Shown: positions 42,967 through 53,872, numbered from the stretch's first letter. The stretch: DNA of 64,000 nt from Coenobita brevimanus (GCA_032717465.1 CM064663.1:15625183-15689182), one strand, 5' to 3'. A program made the numbers and translations. Notes: generated by a model not told the origin, from the sequence alone.

Positions 42967-43214
42967 TAGTTGGTTTTGGCCCTTGGTTTAGTTTACAGTA
43001 CAGTACATGGAAAACATCAGCTATACTGTACCATGATCAATCCTAATACACAGATTCCTTGTGAGAATGCATTAATTTTTTTTTATGTAATTGTGCCATT
43101 CTGTTATTCTAATTAAACTTCCAAAGGATCAGTAATGGCAGAAGAGCTGGTGAAGGATGGCAGTTGTTCCCTGGTGAATTAATTTGTATATGTTAGCCTT
43201 CGTCTATAATAATG

Positions 43215-44242
43215 GTGCCTCTCCATGCTGCTCAGTCTCCGGCAACCTCCCTATTCAGTCCCTTATCCCTGAGGTCATACTCCATGATCTCGTCTCGGGT
43301 CTTTTTCGGTCTGCCTCTTTCAACCCTACCCCCAACATTCACACTTCTCATCTTCCGCACCCAATTGTCATCCCCCATCCTCTAAACATGCCCAAACCAT
43401 CTCAATCTACCCATTCTCATCATATCACCAATACACTCCAGTCCCATCACAACACCAATACACTCCAGTCCCATCACAACACCAATACACTCCAGTCCCA
43501 TCACAACACCAATACACTCCAGTCCCATCACAACACCACTGCACTTCACTCCCATCACAACACCAATACACTCCAGTCCCATAACACTACCAATACACTC
43601 TGGATCACAACACCAATACACTCCAGTCCCATCACAACACCAATACACTCCAGTCCCATCACAACACCAATACACTCCAGTCCCATCACAACACCAATAC
43701 ACTCCAGTCCCAACACAACACCAATACACTCCAGTCCCATCACATCACCAATACACTCCAGTCCCATCACATCACCAATACACTCCAGTCCCATCACAAC
43801 ACCAATACACTCCAGTCCCATCACAACACCAATACACTCCAGTCCCATCACAACACCAATACACTCCAGTCCCATCACAACACCAATACACTCCAGTCCC
43901 ATCACAACACCAATACACTCCAGTCCCATCACATCACCAATACACTCCAGTCCCATCACATCACCAATACACTCCAGTCCCATCACATCACCAATACACT
44001 CCAGTCCCATCACATCACCAATACACTCCAGTTCCATCACAACACCAATACACTCCAGTCCCATCACATCACCAATACACTCCAGTTCCATCACATCACC
44101 AATACACTCCAGTCCCATCACAACACCAATACACTCCAGTCCCATCACAACATCAATACACTCCAGTTCCATCCTTCCTCTCAATTCTTAAATCGTAAAC
44201 CCAGCCCCCCTCAGGCCTTGCATTCATGGACGTACTGCAAGT
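43215..44242 (-). mobile_element. LINE family 2 copy with 27-bp tandem expansion
   Basis: GCCTCTCCATGCTGCTCAGT, GTCTTTTTCGGTCTGCCTCT and CATGCCCAAACCATCTCAAT are the complement of 14905-15355. Between about 43430 and 44170 the segment encoding GLECIGVVM (27 bp, CCAATACACTCCAGTCCCAT plus CACAACA) is repeated about 27 times. The copy then continues with TTCCTCTCAATTCTTAAATC to GGCCTTGCATTCATGGA. Open frames of 335 (plus) and 209 (minus) codons result only from the triplet-length unit. Confidence 0.93.
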
Positions 44243-44245
44243 TGC

Positions 44246-44375
44246 CCTGCTTCTACAGTCCACTATCCCTTTTTTGTGGGATAGGGAAGGGAGTGAGGGA
44301 CGTTTGTGTAACCAGGCAGCTCCGCCACCCAGTCATATTGGTGCCACCACACAAAGGTACCTGGTTAACATATCG
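44246..44375 (+). repeat. Dispersed repeat family C copy
   Basis: CTTCTACAGTCCACTATCCC, GGGATAGGGAAGGGAGTGAG and GTGCCACCACACAAAGG. Confidence 0.55.
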
Positions 44376-44456
44376 TACAATCACAACCAAAAAAATACTA
44401 AGTTTGGGAAAAAATAATGCAAACAATGAGGATAAAAAGCAGCCTTCAAAATGCTT

Positions 44457-44668
44457 TCTATCTATCTATCTATCTATTCCCAGATGCCTTAATCCCGTAA
44501 GGGGTGGCCACAAACAAATTGCCTCCATGTCACTCTGTCCACCACCATTTCACTGCCCTGCTTCCAGCTCACACACCCCTCTCTCATATATCTCTCCACT
44601 CCATCCCTCCATCTCATCCTTGGCCTCCCCCTCCCTCTCCCCCCCTCCACCTCACTCACACTCTCTAC
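44457..44668 (-). mobile_element. RTE-like LINE, 3' fragment
   Basis: (TCTA)n, CCCAGATGCCTTAATCCCGT to CCACCTCACTCACACTCTC. GCTTTCTA at both ends is a probable 8-bp target duplication. Confidence 0.88.
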
Positions 44669-45072
44669 TGGCTTTCTACTGGCATGAAAAAAAAACGGAA
44701 GATGCCATGTCTGAGTAATAGGCACTTGGGCCAGCCTACAGAGAGGTACGTCCTGACATATATGAACTTCCAACTAACACTAACCACTGATGGAAAATCT
44801 GACTTTCTAAAATGTTTCTGATGCCTACTGTATGTCCTGCATGTTATATAAAAAAAAAAAGGAAAGAAATAGTTTGACACCCTAAAAAGCTTCTGATTCA
44901 TACTGTATATCTTGTATGAGTAATAACAAGAACATTCAAGTTTTTAAAAAGTTTCCAATTCCTACCATACATACTGTAGAGTAAAAAATCAAGAAAAAAA
45001 AAGGTGAGCACAAACTATAAAATTTAAACAAGTAAACACAAGCATCGTATGGAATTAAAAGACTGAAATACA

Positions 45073-45365
45073 GGATGTGGATGTGACAGAAAACATTTGG
45101 AGCAATACACTGAGGTAGTTTGGCCATGTAGAGAGGATGGACAGTGAGAGACTAACAAAGAAAGAGTATCAGTGAGGTGGAGGAGGGGAGGGGGAGGGGG
45201 AGACCGAAGATGTGATGGAGAGATGGAGTGGAGAGGTATATGAGAGAGATGGGTGTGAGCTGGGGAGAGGACATCAAAATGGCAGGGAACAGGGAGACAT
45301 GGAGGTGATTTGTTTGTGGCCACACCTTATAGGATTAAGGTGTCTGGCTACAGATAGGTAGATTG
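45073..45365 (+). mobile_element. RTE-like LINE, 3' fragment
   Basis: ATGTGGATGTGACAGAAAAC, GTAGTTTGGCCATGTAGAGA to TGTCTGGCTACAGATAGGTA. Diverged, with several frameshifts. It ends only 27 bp from the gene 2 exon. Confidence 0.85.
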
Positions 45366-45391
45366 ATAGACTCACAAATGTGCAAACTCAC

Positions 45392-45503
45392 CTCAGTATT
45401 AAGCCAACTGTGGGTTGCTCAAACCACTTACTCCATAAACAGCAACACACAATATCATCATCAGTCATTTCGAGAAGAATCGACACGTACATCGCCACTT
45501 GAC
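45392..45503 (-). CDS. Coding exon, minus-strand gene 2
   Basis: Minus strand: acceptor CATTTTGTATTTCAG|GTCAAG and donor ATACTGAG|GTGAGT are both near consensus. Only one frame is open across the 112 nt (phase 1 in, phase 2 out): QVAMYVSILLEMTDDDIVCC, then CLWSKWFEQPTVGLILR. The internal ATG (GGCGATGT context) could be the start if upstream exons are non-coding, which would give a protein of about 60 residues with the exon at 23550-23628. I do not recognise it. The phase match with the terminal exon and lack of any repeat match support a real exon. Confidence 0.55.
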
Positions 45504-45602
45504 CTGAAATACAAAATGGAAAATGTTATAAGCACAGCACTGACTCTGATACACGGTTATGAAGCTACACAAGGAAGGTGTGACTAGGAGGTGCAGCAGG
45601 GA

Positions 45603-45880
45603 TTCCACAGGCTTGAATGGTGAATGAATGAATGTGTGGCCCATTTCCCTGGGGATGCTGGCCGTTAATTCTCTTATTATTTCTTTAATTGTGCATGGTG
45701 TTCATTTGTTCACAAATTTTTTACCTGGGCATGGTGTTCAACTGTTTTCCTACTATCATGTCTTTTAACTGGGTACTGTCTGCTGTTCATCTGTTCTCCC
45801 ATTATCATTTTATTTTCCTTGCTTTCTACATCCTGCCTTGCCCCACCTGAGGGTTGGAAAAAAGAGGCAGGGCAACAATG
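45603..45880 (+). repeat. Family E-related repeat
   Basis: AGGCTTGAATGGTGAATGAA, GGCCCATTTCCCTGGGGATG and later CCTTGCCCCACCTGAGGGTT. Confidence 0.45.
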
Positions 45881-46009
45881 ATGACAAATATTTTAATGTT
45901 CATTATGGTTACAGTGGATACTGAGCTGGAAATCTGCATACCCAAATCTCTGCATGCCCTCTTACATCTCATACCAATGAAACAGATTTTTTGATAACCC
46001 AAAATAATG

Positions 46010-46145
46010 TACAGAAATACCTGATAAAACCTAAATTAATGTACAGTATTACCTGATAACACCTAAATTAATGTACAGTATTACCTGATAAAACCTTGTG
46101 TACAGTATTATCTGATAAAACCTAAAATAGTGTACAGTATTATCT
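46010..46145. repeat. Tandem array, about 32 bp unit
   Basis: ACCTGATAAAACCTAAATTA plus ATGTACAGTATT, four to five copies. Confidence 0.9.
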
Positions 46146-46167
46146 GATCAATTCATAAGTGCTGGAA

Positions 46168-46300
46168 AGGGATGCCTTCATGTGGTAGCACTGATAAAAT
46201 CCCTGTGGCTTAACTGTCTGGCTATACAAACCTTCCCCCACTACTTTCCTATCCCCTGAAGGTAGGAGGATGGCCTACAGGAGAAAGGCATCTGGATGGC
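46168..46300 (-). repeat. Dispersed repeat family C copy, inverted
   Basis: ATGCCTTCATGTGGTAGCAC and AGGAGGATGGCCTACAGGAG. Confidence 0.55.
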
Positions 46301-47236
46301 ATGGGAAATGCATCTTAATCCCTTCAGTACAGTGACGTATTTGGTGTGTCATGGCTGGCCTGGTGGGTTAAACCATGACATATCCTCAGTGTCATATACT
46401 GTACTCCCTTAAAGTATGCTGGGAAAGGGGGGGGAGCACTCTGGGGGTAGCCGGGATTGCTCACTGGTTCATGCTTTAGCTCTGCCCACTCTGTTCTTCA
46501 ATCAGTCACTGTCCAGGCTGGTCATGACATAGCCGCTGGTCACCCCCCTACATACACTACTTTGTTGTGGGAATTACTAATGGCAGCCATTTAGTGTAAG
46601 ACATTATACAGTATTAACACAGTCTGGATAACACCTGGAGGAGTTACTTAGTAACCTGGCTGATGCAGTGGCCTTGTATCCCAGCACAGTGAATGAATAA
46701 CCCGCCGCAGGCTCAGTGGCTTAAGCTACAGAGATAAGCACTCTGGCTAAGCACCATTATTATGGCATCTGCCACCAAGTTTACCCTACATTTGGCCGTA
46801 GTATAAAAACAATGCCCATGAATCATGATTGTTATGTGGCCTAAGGAAAAAACAGGACATATCTACAATGCATTAATACCATGGCAGATGTCTAATAAGA
46901 AAGTGTTAAGCCTGTGCCTAAGGTTGCAGCTACTGTTACAATTAATACAAATATTCAGGACACTGTACCTGCTAATACATATCAGCCAAAAAAAAAAAAA
47001 AGAGGATACATATACAGTAGCACTATTTCACATTTTCTATAATCCATTAGGACAAGAGACAAAATCAGTTGGACAAACTTTTAAGACATCTGTGTTTCTT
47101 TGCACATATGGGACATGGCATATTTCCCAAAGCCACTGCTAAATGGTTCCAGCCACCCATAGTTCAATTCAGTGGCAATCCTGACCACACCATGTCCAAC
47201 TTTCTGCAAGTTATTGTACATTGTGGAACTATATCA
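46301..47236. other. No gene recognised
   Basis: Contains TTAATCCCTTCAGTACAGTG at 46313, resembling one end of the TTAA-type elements. A weak tRNA-like box A (GGCTCAGTGGCTTAAG, about 46713) may be an old SINE. No supported exon. Confidence 0.4.
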
Positions 47237-47520
47237 CCAGGTGCTTCCATCCCGCATGAGGTGGACACAAATGAACCACCTCCATGTCACCCTATCCTCT
47301 GCCATCTAGCTATCCTCTCTCCAACTCACACCACCCTCTCTCTTGCATCTCCACCCTCTCCCTCCACCTAATTCTCAGTCTCCCCCACCAACCTCACTCA
47401 CATACTCTTCTAGTGTGCCTCTCATTCTCCATCCTCTACATATAGCCAAACCATCTCAAAGTAATTCTCTTTATGCTTTCTTGCACATCCACAAAATCTT
47501 CATGTTTTCTCACACATCCC
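47237..47520 (-). mobile_element. RTE-like LINE, old fragment
   Basis: GGTGCTTCCATCCCGCATGA, CACCTCCATGTCACCCTATC, CTCCAACTCACACCACCCTC and TAGCCAAACCATCTCAAAGT follow the LINE order, with many substitutions and no tail. Confidence 0.75.
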
Positions 47521-49365
47521 CATTAACATCACAGCCCTCCCAAATCTAAAAATCTAATTACCAAAGAGTGTATAATTTCCAAAACGTTTTCTCATACAAC
47601 TGGGGTGTCCTGATACCACCAGTCATCACACAATCAATGCACATTTGAAAAGAAAGTTAGGTAGGCTTGTTTAAAAAATACATAAATAAATAAACAGAAT
47701 TACCATGAATGTCTGGAACTGCAAATGGTTGGGTCCTGGTTCTCTGTGTTGGGTTCAGAGCCGTAACTGACAAGGAGCCTGTACGTACCCTTCCCTTGGC
47801 CCAGGCTTAGATCTTCTTAGCTAGAGGCAGTGGAGTTGCCTGGACCATCTGAGGCAGACACACAGGTGGCGCACAACATGGTGAGGCAGTGGGCGGCTCA
47901 GGTCCACCCCACAAACGTGATAATTTGGCCTCTCAACTCCTGAGAAAATTGTGAGGTGCCAGCATCTGTGGCCTGCAATGTAAACACGTTGCCATCAGAC
48001 AGTGATCATCAGTACAGTACAGGGGCTGGACTCTTGAACATATTTATCAATTCCCTGTTGTAACTTATATTTGCTTCTGCAGGAAGAATTAAAGACACAG
48101 GAGCATTCTGAATGCTCCTTTCCTTGTCCTTTCTTCTAAGACAAACATACTGTATTTTATGATAAAATTCCTCTTGTAAAAATTATTACAGTAACTTTAT
48201 TCATTGTTTTTTAGAATGATTAAGACATGGAAGCCTCTCTTCCTCTCCTTCCTGTAGCTAAATAATCTGACTTACGACAGTCAACCATAAATACCGTACA
48301 TCCAAAATTCCCATCCCAATACTGTGCTGGTTCCCATTTCTGTTAATCCGTAAACAGTGGCTTTGGAAAAACCTACCTCACACCAGGAAAAAAAAAAAAA
48401 ACTTCAACTGCATATCCACCAATGTCCAGAAGTTTCAAACAATGCAACATGCTTTATGCTGCTATTGGCCAGAGCTGGGCACTCCAACCTAAAATTCAAT
48501 TCCGCAACCTCTGACCCTTACCTTCTGCTACCACAATTTCGCAATAAACTTGGAATGTGCAATTTCGCTACCTCCATACTGCAACCACAATCCCGTTTCA
48601 CGATATTCAGTACAAAGTGCACAAACAGCAGGTAAATCGATTGGTAATGTAGTGATTTACTGTATTTATAATCTATTTATGACATTTATGATGTACTTTA
48701 AAATTGTTGCTGATATCTTAGTATATTTACTGAAAACTTACCCATTACAATTATCTTCCTAAGAACTATAATTTGTTAGGTACCGTATATCTTGCTCAGA
48801 ACCATAATTTGTAAGGTACCATACTGATGTATACTCAAGTGTATATCTATCACTTTTTATTTTGTATCAGAGTCAGAAAATCTCACAATACTAATAATAT
48901 AATAATATAATCATATCCTTTATTACAAAAATAATATTACAAGGAAGAGAGCCTTTGTTCCACACATGAAAATCAATCTGACCAGCAGCAGAATGCAGTC
49001 CATAGACCTTAAATTGATAATTCATAGAAATGTGCTTACTTTTGCAGATAATAACTCGGTAACACCATAAAGAATTTTCAGTGATCACCATTCCATTAGC
49101 CCTTAAGATCGTCATCTGTCAAATTCTGGAACAACTATGCATGATTAGCTCTGCGTGCCACAAAATTTACTGCCATGCTGGCTTATAGTATATCGTATCG
49201 TATCAAATCAAATCATTAAATTCTCCTGGTAATGCCCATCCCTACTGCTAACTGACACAGCAACGCCTCGCCCGTCGCCGCTGCTGGCCGGGAATCCTGT
49301 TCAAGCTTGATAGTTATAACACCGACCACCACATGGGTGACTGAAAGGATTGCGATTGCAGTAGT
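47521..49365. other. Region with weak minus-strand splice candidates only
   Basis: On the minus strand a segment below an acceptor at 47967 (GTTTACATTGCAG) stays open in one frame for about 50 codons. It stops before the next good donor (GTACGT near 47806). Another acceptor/donor pair near 48518-48575 encloses a short frame beginning MEVAKLHIPS. Neither fits the phase of gene 2 convincingly; they may be untranslated exons or chance. Otherwise A/T-rich and featureless. Confidence 0.3.
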
Positions 49366-49585
49366 ACTATCTATCTATCTATTGCCAGACGCCTCAATCC
49401 CGTTTGGGGTGGCCACAAACAAATCGCCTCCAAGTCGCCCTGTCCCCCGCCATTTCACTCCCCTGCTCCCAACTCACACCCCCCTCTCTCATATACCTCT
49501 CCACCCCATCTCTCCATCTCATCCTCGGCCTCCCCCTCCCTCTTTCCCCCTCCACCTCACTCACATACACTCTCTTCGTCAATAC
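49366..49585 (-). mobile_element. RTE-like LINE, young 3' fragment
   Basis: (TCTA)n then GCCAGACGCCTCAATCCCGT through CATACACTCTCTTCGTCA, nearly identical to the full-length copy. Confidence 0.9.
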
Positions 49586-49739
49586 CACAAGTTTCAGGTG
49601 AGTTTGTCGCAATGGTAATTCTGCAACTGAAATCATGCAGTCCACTATTTGCAGATTGCGGAAGTGACTGTGAAGGTGCCCAACTCTGCTATTGCCACAC
49701 TGAAAACTTTTCAGGAATGAGGAAATAATCTAATTAACT

Positions 49740-49995
49740 ATTGAGGTGCTTTGGCCATGTGGAGAGGATGGAGGGTGAGAGACTGACAAAGAGAGTGTAT
49801 GTGAGTGAGGTGGAGGGGGGAAGAGGGAGGGGGAGACCGAGGATGAGATGGAGGGATGGGGTGGAGAGGTATATGAGAGAGGGGTGTGTGAGTTGGGAGC
49901 AGGGCAGTGAAATGGCGGGGGACAGGGCGACATGGAGGTGATTTGTTTGTGGCCATCCCAAACGGGATTGAGGCGTCTGGCAATAGATAGATAGA
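49740..49995 (+). mobile_element. RTE-like LINE, young 3' fragment
   Basis: GAGGTGCTTTGGCCATGTGG to GGCGTCTGGCAATAGATAGA. It lies 155 bp from the inverted young copy at 49366-49585, so the pair could form a hairpin. Confidence 0.9.
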
Positions 49996-50940
49996 ACTAC
50001 TGTGGTATTGCAGCAGGATAAATAACAGCATCAGACAATCCCATTTTTCCCTTTGAGGTGCTGGGTCCCAAGGCCTGGCTAGGTGAGAACTGTACACATA
50101 CTGGTATGCTGGATGACCTGCCTACTTCTCTTCATGGCACTAAGGGATCAAAAACCCTCGTTGTCCCTTTGGAAGCAGACAAGGAAAAGCTGCCACTTCA
50201 ACAGGGGCATTCTGACCACTAGATTAATTATTAATCATCCAAATGTCCCAAATTACACTATATCGTCTAATAATCCCCAGCCATATTTATCTCTGATGCT
50301 TGCCTATGTGCAGTACCATATTCAAACCTTCCATTACATCAGGAGGCCTGAAATATCATGAGATTCAAACCAGCAGCATCTATAAAAGATAGGATTTCCA
50401 GTCTACAATAAAAATGTAAACAAATATTTTATCTTTCAAAATACAGAAAATTACACATCATCTAATAAATCCCCAACCATATCAATTTCCAACGCTTGCC
50501 CTATTCAGATTTAAAACTTCCATTAAAAAAAAGGATGACAGAAATATTATGAGATTTAAAGCACCATCATCAGCCTACCTAGTTAAAGGGATTACGCGGC
50601 CTTTAATCCACTGTAAACATCTTTATAACCTTTTAAAACGCCGTCTCAAAATGTTTGCAAATATATCCTCGACCATATTAATCTTCATTATTCCTCATCT
50701 CTGGGACCATATTCAACCTTAATTAAGTATGGATGACACGAATATTTGGGGATTTAACTGCATCACCCTACCTGGGTTTAAAAGGACATCTTGGTCACCT
50801 GGGAATACACACCGTCGTATGTCCTCATAGCTAATAATTATACATTATATCACCCATCTATACTTGTACATAATACCACAAGGAGGTAATAAATATATAA
50901 GCATGAGAACAGCACTAATAATAATCACAATAACACCGTA
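49996..50940. other. No feature recognised
   Basis: A/T-rich intron-like sequence of gene 2. Loose duplication of CAAACCTTCCATTACAT-like and CATATTTATCTCTGATGC-like blocks (50280-50560), no ORF. Confidence 0.5.
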
Positions 50941-50965
50941 ATTAATGAATGAAATCGTCACTCAC

Positions 50966-51002
50966 CTCAGCATCTCTTAAACCCCCGCTCCCATTATGCT
51001 CG
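50966..51002 (-). other. Probable non-coding first exon, gene 2
   Basis: Minus strand: GAGATGCTGAG|GTGAGTGAC is a full-consensus 5' splice site close to a CRE-containing promoter. The upstream ATG reads MGAGV then stops. The short frame MLR.. would close soon after joining to 45392-45503, so this exon is probably 5' UTR. The 5' boundary is a guess. Confidence 0.4.
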
Positions 51003-51010
51003 TGACGTCA
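51003..51010. promoter_or_regulatory. Perfect CRE / CREB-ATF site
   Basis: TGACGTCA within CGTGACGTCACAG, just upstream of the gene 2 first exon on the minus strand and about 560 bp upstream of the gene 3 start codon on the plus strand. This is the palindromic CREB/ATF consensus. Confidence 0.55.
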
Positions 51011-51154
51011 CAGTACAAGCAAACGTATTTAGTTTTTATTGCAAAAGTATAGACAATTTTGCTGCTATATCATTAGTTTTTCAAGCAATAATTTGTTTGC
51101 AAAATATACTGATCAAGTATTTTTGCTAATTCATGTTTTTATCTCTCTTTGCTG

Positions 51155-51260
51155 AAGGAGGTGTGTGCATGGTAGGACCCTCCACCTTACTCTGTTGCAT
51201 ATGTACTTTGTATGCCTTTACAACAGTAAACATTTCAATCAATCAATGAACCAATTAATC
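51155..51260 (+). mobile_element. Retroposon 3' end with (CAAT)n tail
   Basis: TGTTGCATATGTACTTTGTA, TGCCTTTACAACAGTAAACA and TTTCAATCAATCAATGAACC. The AATCAATCAAT tail following AAACATTT is a typical retroposon-like end. The body is too short to classify. Confidence 0.4.
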
Positions 51261-51573
51261 AGCTTATACCAAGGAAAAGTAATAAAGACACATCCACCAT
51301 GAGCCGAAACAAAACGGTAGCTGTACCTAAGCCATTACCTCGAAACCGGCTTGGGTAAAAAAGAAATAAACAGAAAAATGAGTGATGAACAACTATGATA
51401 TAGAAGAAAATAATATAAGACGCACATTCAGCACAAACTAGAGAGGGAGCCGAAACGTTCATCCCGAAACCACAACTTGACCTGCTTAATGTAAACAATC
51501 TTGGCCCGTCATTACCTCGCTGCCTTATTTCTACTTGATTTTCTCCGAGCGTCTTGTAAGAGGGGCTAAGGGC

Positions 51574-51685
51574 ATGGGGATCCAGCTGAAGGTGTTACTG
51601 GAGCCTGACCTGCCTTTCTACTACAGCGGGCATGATGTGTGTGGGCGGGTATTGGCCACAGTAGACATGCCCACCGCCTGCACTG
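51574..51685 (+). CDS. First coding exon of an arrestin-domain protein (gene 3)
   Basis: The ATG (GGGCATGGGG context, G at -3 and +4) opens 37 codons, MGIQLKVLLEPDLPFYYSGH then DVCGRVLATVDMPTACT, ending in phase 1 at CTG|GTGAGG, a consensus donor. The pattern MGIQ-x-x-V..LE-P..-YYSGxxVxGRV..V..P matches the first beta strands of the arrestin N domain in ARRDC/alpha-arrestin proteins. In that family (general knowledge) it forms part of a cargo and ubiquitin-ligase adaptor for membrane proteins. Only the first strands are here. I found no convincing second exon in the remaining 12 kb, so the next exon probably lies beyond the window. Confidence 0.68.
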
Positions 51686-51734
51686 GTGAGGGCTTTATGT
51701 AATCTTGGCGTTATTCAATAGTCATCAGGTACAG

Positions 51735-51890
51735 TTTATTCTCACCCCCCTAATCCTTGCAAATTCTCATCCTCCAATTCTAGCATATTCTCACCTTCTG
51801 ATTCTTGCTAATTTTCTCTAATAATTGCAAATTCTCATCCTCTAATTGTGGCAAATTCTCACCCACTAATCCTAGCAATTTCTGCCTCAA
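51735..51890. repeat. Degenerate tandem array, about 28-30 bp
   Basis: CAAATTCTCATCCTCTAATT-type units, five to six copies, in the first intron of gene 3. Confidence 0.7.
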
Positions 51891-51969
51891 AGAAGCAGCC
51901 AAATTTGCAGATGAAAAAAATATATATATTGGTAGTTCAGAGCTTTTCCAGGGTTAGGGTAGATTATTT

Positions 51970-52095
51970 TGGTCAATGTTTGGAATTACACCCAACTAAC
52001 TGGCACTGGAATTAATATGCTCATTGCTGAATTTAAGCAGAGCCAAGCACTTTCTCTTATATAAGCATTCAATGTAAGTGCTTTTCTTTGTGCAT
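51970..52095 (+). repeat. Dispersed repeat family I copy
   Basis: TTTGGAATTACACCCAACTA, ATATGCTCATTGCTGAATTT and CCAAGCACTTTCTCTTAT. Confidence 0.55.
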
Positions 52096-52289
52096 AAGAA
52101 AAGAAGACGGGAAGGAGGAGTCTGTAGCTCCTATCTCCATCTTTCATTTCATCTAAATTAACCTACCCTAGCCTAATTTTATTTAATCTTGATGTAGAGA
52201 TGATAAGGGATGGAGAACATACTTTAATTTAGTCTGGACGTAGATCAGTAAGGGATGGAGTGAGCTGAACAACCCCCATCCCCACTCCT

Positions 52290-53087
52290 TATCTATCTAT
52301 CTATCTATTGCCAGACGCCTCAATCCCGTTTGGGGTGGCCACAAACAAATCACCTCCACGTCGCCCTGTCCCTCGTCATTTCACTGCCCTGCTCCCAACT
52401 CACACCCCCCTCTCTCATATACCTCTCCACCCCATCCCTCCATCTCATCCTCGGCCTCCCTCCTCCTCTTCTCCCCTCCACCTCACTCACATACACTCTC
52501 TTCGTCAGTCTCTCATCCTCCATCCTCTCCACATGGCCAAACCACCTCAGTGTGTTCCTCATAGCACTTCCTATCACATCCACATTAACACCACAACGCT
52601 CCTTTATATCCTCATTCGTCAGCCTGTCTCTCCATGTGACTCCACAGGCTCCTCTTAAATAACTCATTTCCACTGCTCTCACTCTTGACTTGTGTCCTTC
52701 CAACAACGTCCAAGCTTCACTTCCGTACGTTAGAGTTGGTATCACAATACTGTCATGTGGTAACTTTTTCACTTCCATGCTCACTTCCCTGTTTCTTATC
52801 ACTGCTTTCAAAGAACCAGCAACCTTTCTTCCCTGCTGTACCCTTTCAAGCACTTCACCCTCCAAACCTCCATCCTTACTCATCACACTACCCAAGTACT
52901 TAAACGTACTCACATTTTCCAATTCCTCACCATCCAACCTCGCTGTACATTCACTGACTTCACCTCTCTCAAAGACTCTTCCCTACATTCACCTTTAGAT
53001 TCCGTTTCTTACACACTCTCCCAAACTCATCCACCAAGCCTTGCAGCTCTCCTTCGTCTTCACTCAACAACACAGTATCATCTGCAA
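52290..53087 (-). mobile_element. RTE-like LINE, young 0.8-kb copy
   Basis: (TCTA)n and GCCAGACGCCTCAATCCCGT through CAACACAGTATCATCTGCA, where the sequence leaves the LINE inside the FADD codons. Very close to the copy at 2203-5390. Relative to it, about 13 bp are lost near 52977 (CTCAAAGACTCTTCCCTACA), which breaks the frame. Its 5' end joins the inverted repeat at 53090. Confidence 0.93.
52350..52976 (-). pseudogene. LINE ORF C-terminal remnant
   Basis: An open frame of 195 codons from MDGEELENVSTFKYLGSVMS, through RNTLRWFGHVERMEDERLTK, to GRPRMRWRD. The frame is cut upstream by the deletion near 52977. Residues differ little from the intact copy. Confidence 0.85.
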
Positions 53088-53089
53088 TC

Positions 53090-53426
53090 AATTTGGGGAG
53101 TGAAGGAGCGAGAGTAATTTTCTGGATGGGTGAAATATCAAACCTGGACTGGCGCTTTATTTAAAAATCGTTTTTTTGATAAATCTATATCGTTCACATA
53201 CATAATAATATTCTTCATTCAGTTAATTCCCCAGGTTCCTGATAAAGCCTCAGATAACTCTCCCAGGCTCCTGTAATTCACTCTCAGCGGAATAAAATCA
53301 TCTGGCATCAGCTGGAGTGGAATATTAGATCTGTTTCAACAATGACACATTCAAGTTCACTGCCTCATCCTCCACTCCTCCCTCACCCATCCAGAAAATT
53401 ACTCTCGCTCCTTCACTCCCCAAATT
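53090..53426. repeat. Perfect 44-bp inverted repeat
   Basis: 53090-53133 (AATTTGGGGAGTGAAGGAGC...) is the exact complement of 53383-53426 (...CTCCTTCACTCCCCAAATT). The spacer is 249 bp. The left arm begins three bases from the 5' truncation point of the LINE. Confidence 0.95.
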
Positions 53427-53704
53427 TACATTTCCCAATCCCTCACTCCCTATTTTCCCTCTCTCACTCCCTCCATCTCCTAAATAGCCTACCTCCTCTC
53501 GCTCCCGATTGCATTTCCCTGTTATAATTTCACACCTTCAGACCTCTCTCTCTCTCTCTCTCTCTGTTTCGCCTCTGTTCCTTCCCATCACTCCTTCCCC
53601 TCCAATATCATCTCTGTACAAATCACAGCTCCTGCCCGCTCTCTGTTTTTTTTCCTTACGTAGGCTTCTACTCTCCCGTTTGTCTTGCTGCCTTCCCACT
53701 GCCC

Positions 53705-53872
53705 TATGGAGGCAGGCCAAGAATACTTGGCCAGTAGTCATGCTTGTATGGAGGCAGGCCAAGAATACTTGGCCAGTAGTCCTGCTTGTATGGAGGCAGG
53801 CCAAGAATACTTGGCCAGTAGTTCTGCTTGTATGGAGGCAGGCCAAGAATACTTGGCCAGTAGTCCTGTCTG
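53705..53872. repeat. 42-bp tandem array, four copies, with hairpins
   Basis: TATGGAGGCAGGCCAAGAAT plus ACTTGGCCAGTAGTCCTGCT plus TG. Each unit holds the stem-loop GGCCAAG-AATA-CTTGGCC. Confidence 0.95.

Noticed and set aside
43184..44191. 335-codon plus-strand open frame
   Set aside because: Antisense of a LINE fragment whose 27-bp unit is repeated. Not a gene.
46700..46760. SINE-like box A (GGCTCAGTGGCTTAAG)
   Set aside because: No convincing box B or tail; kept only as a remark.
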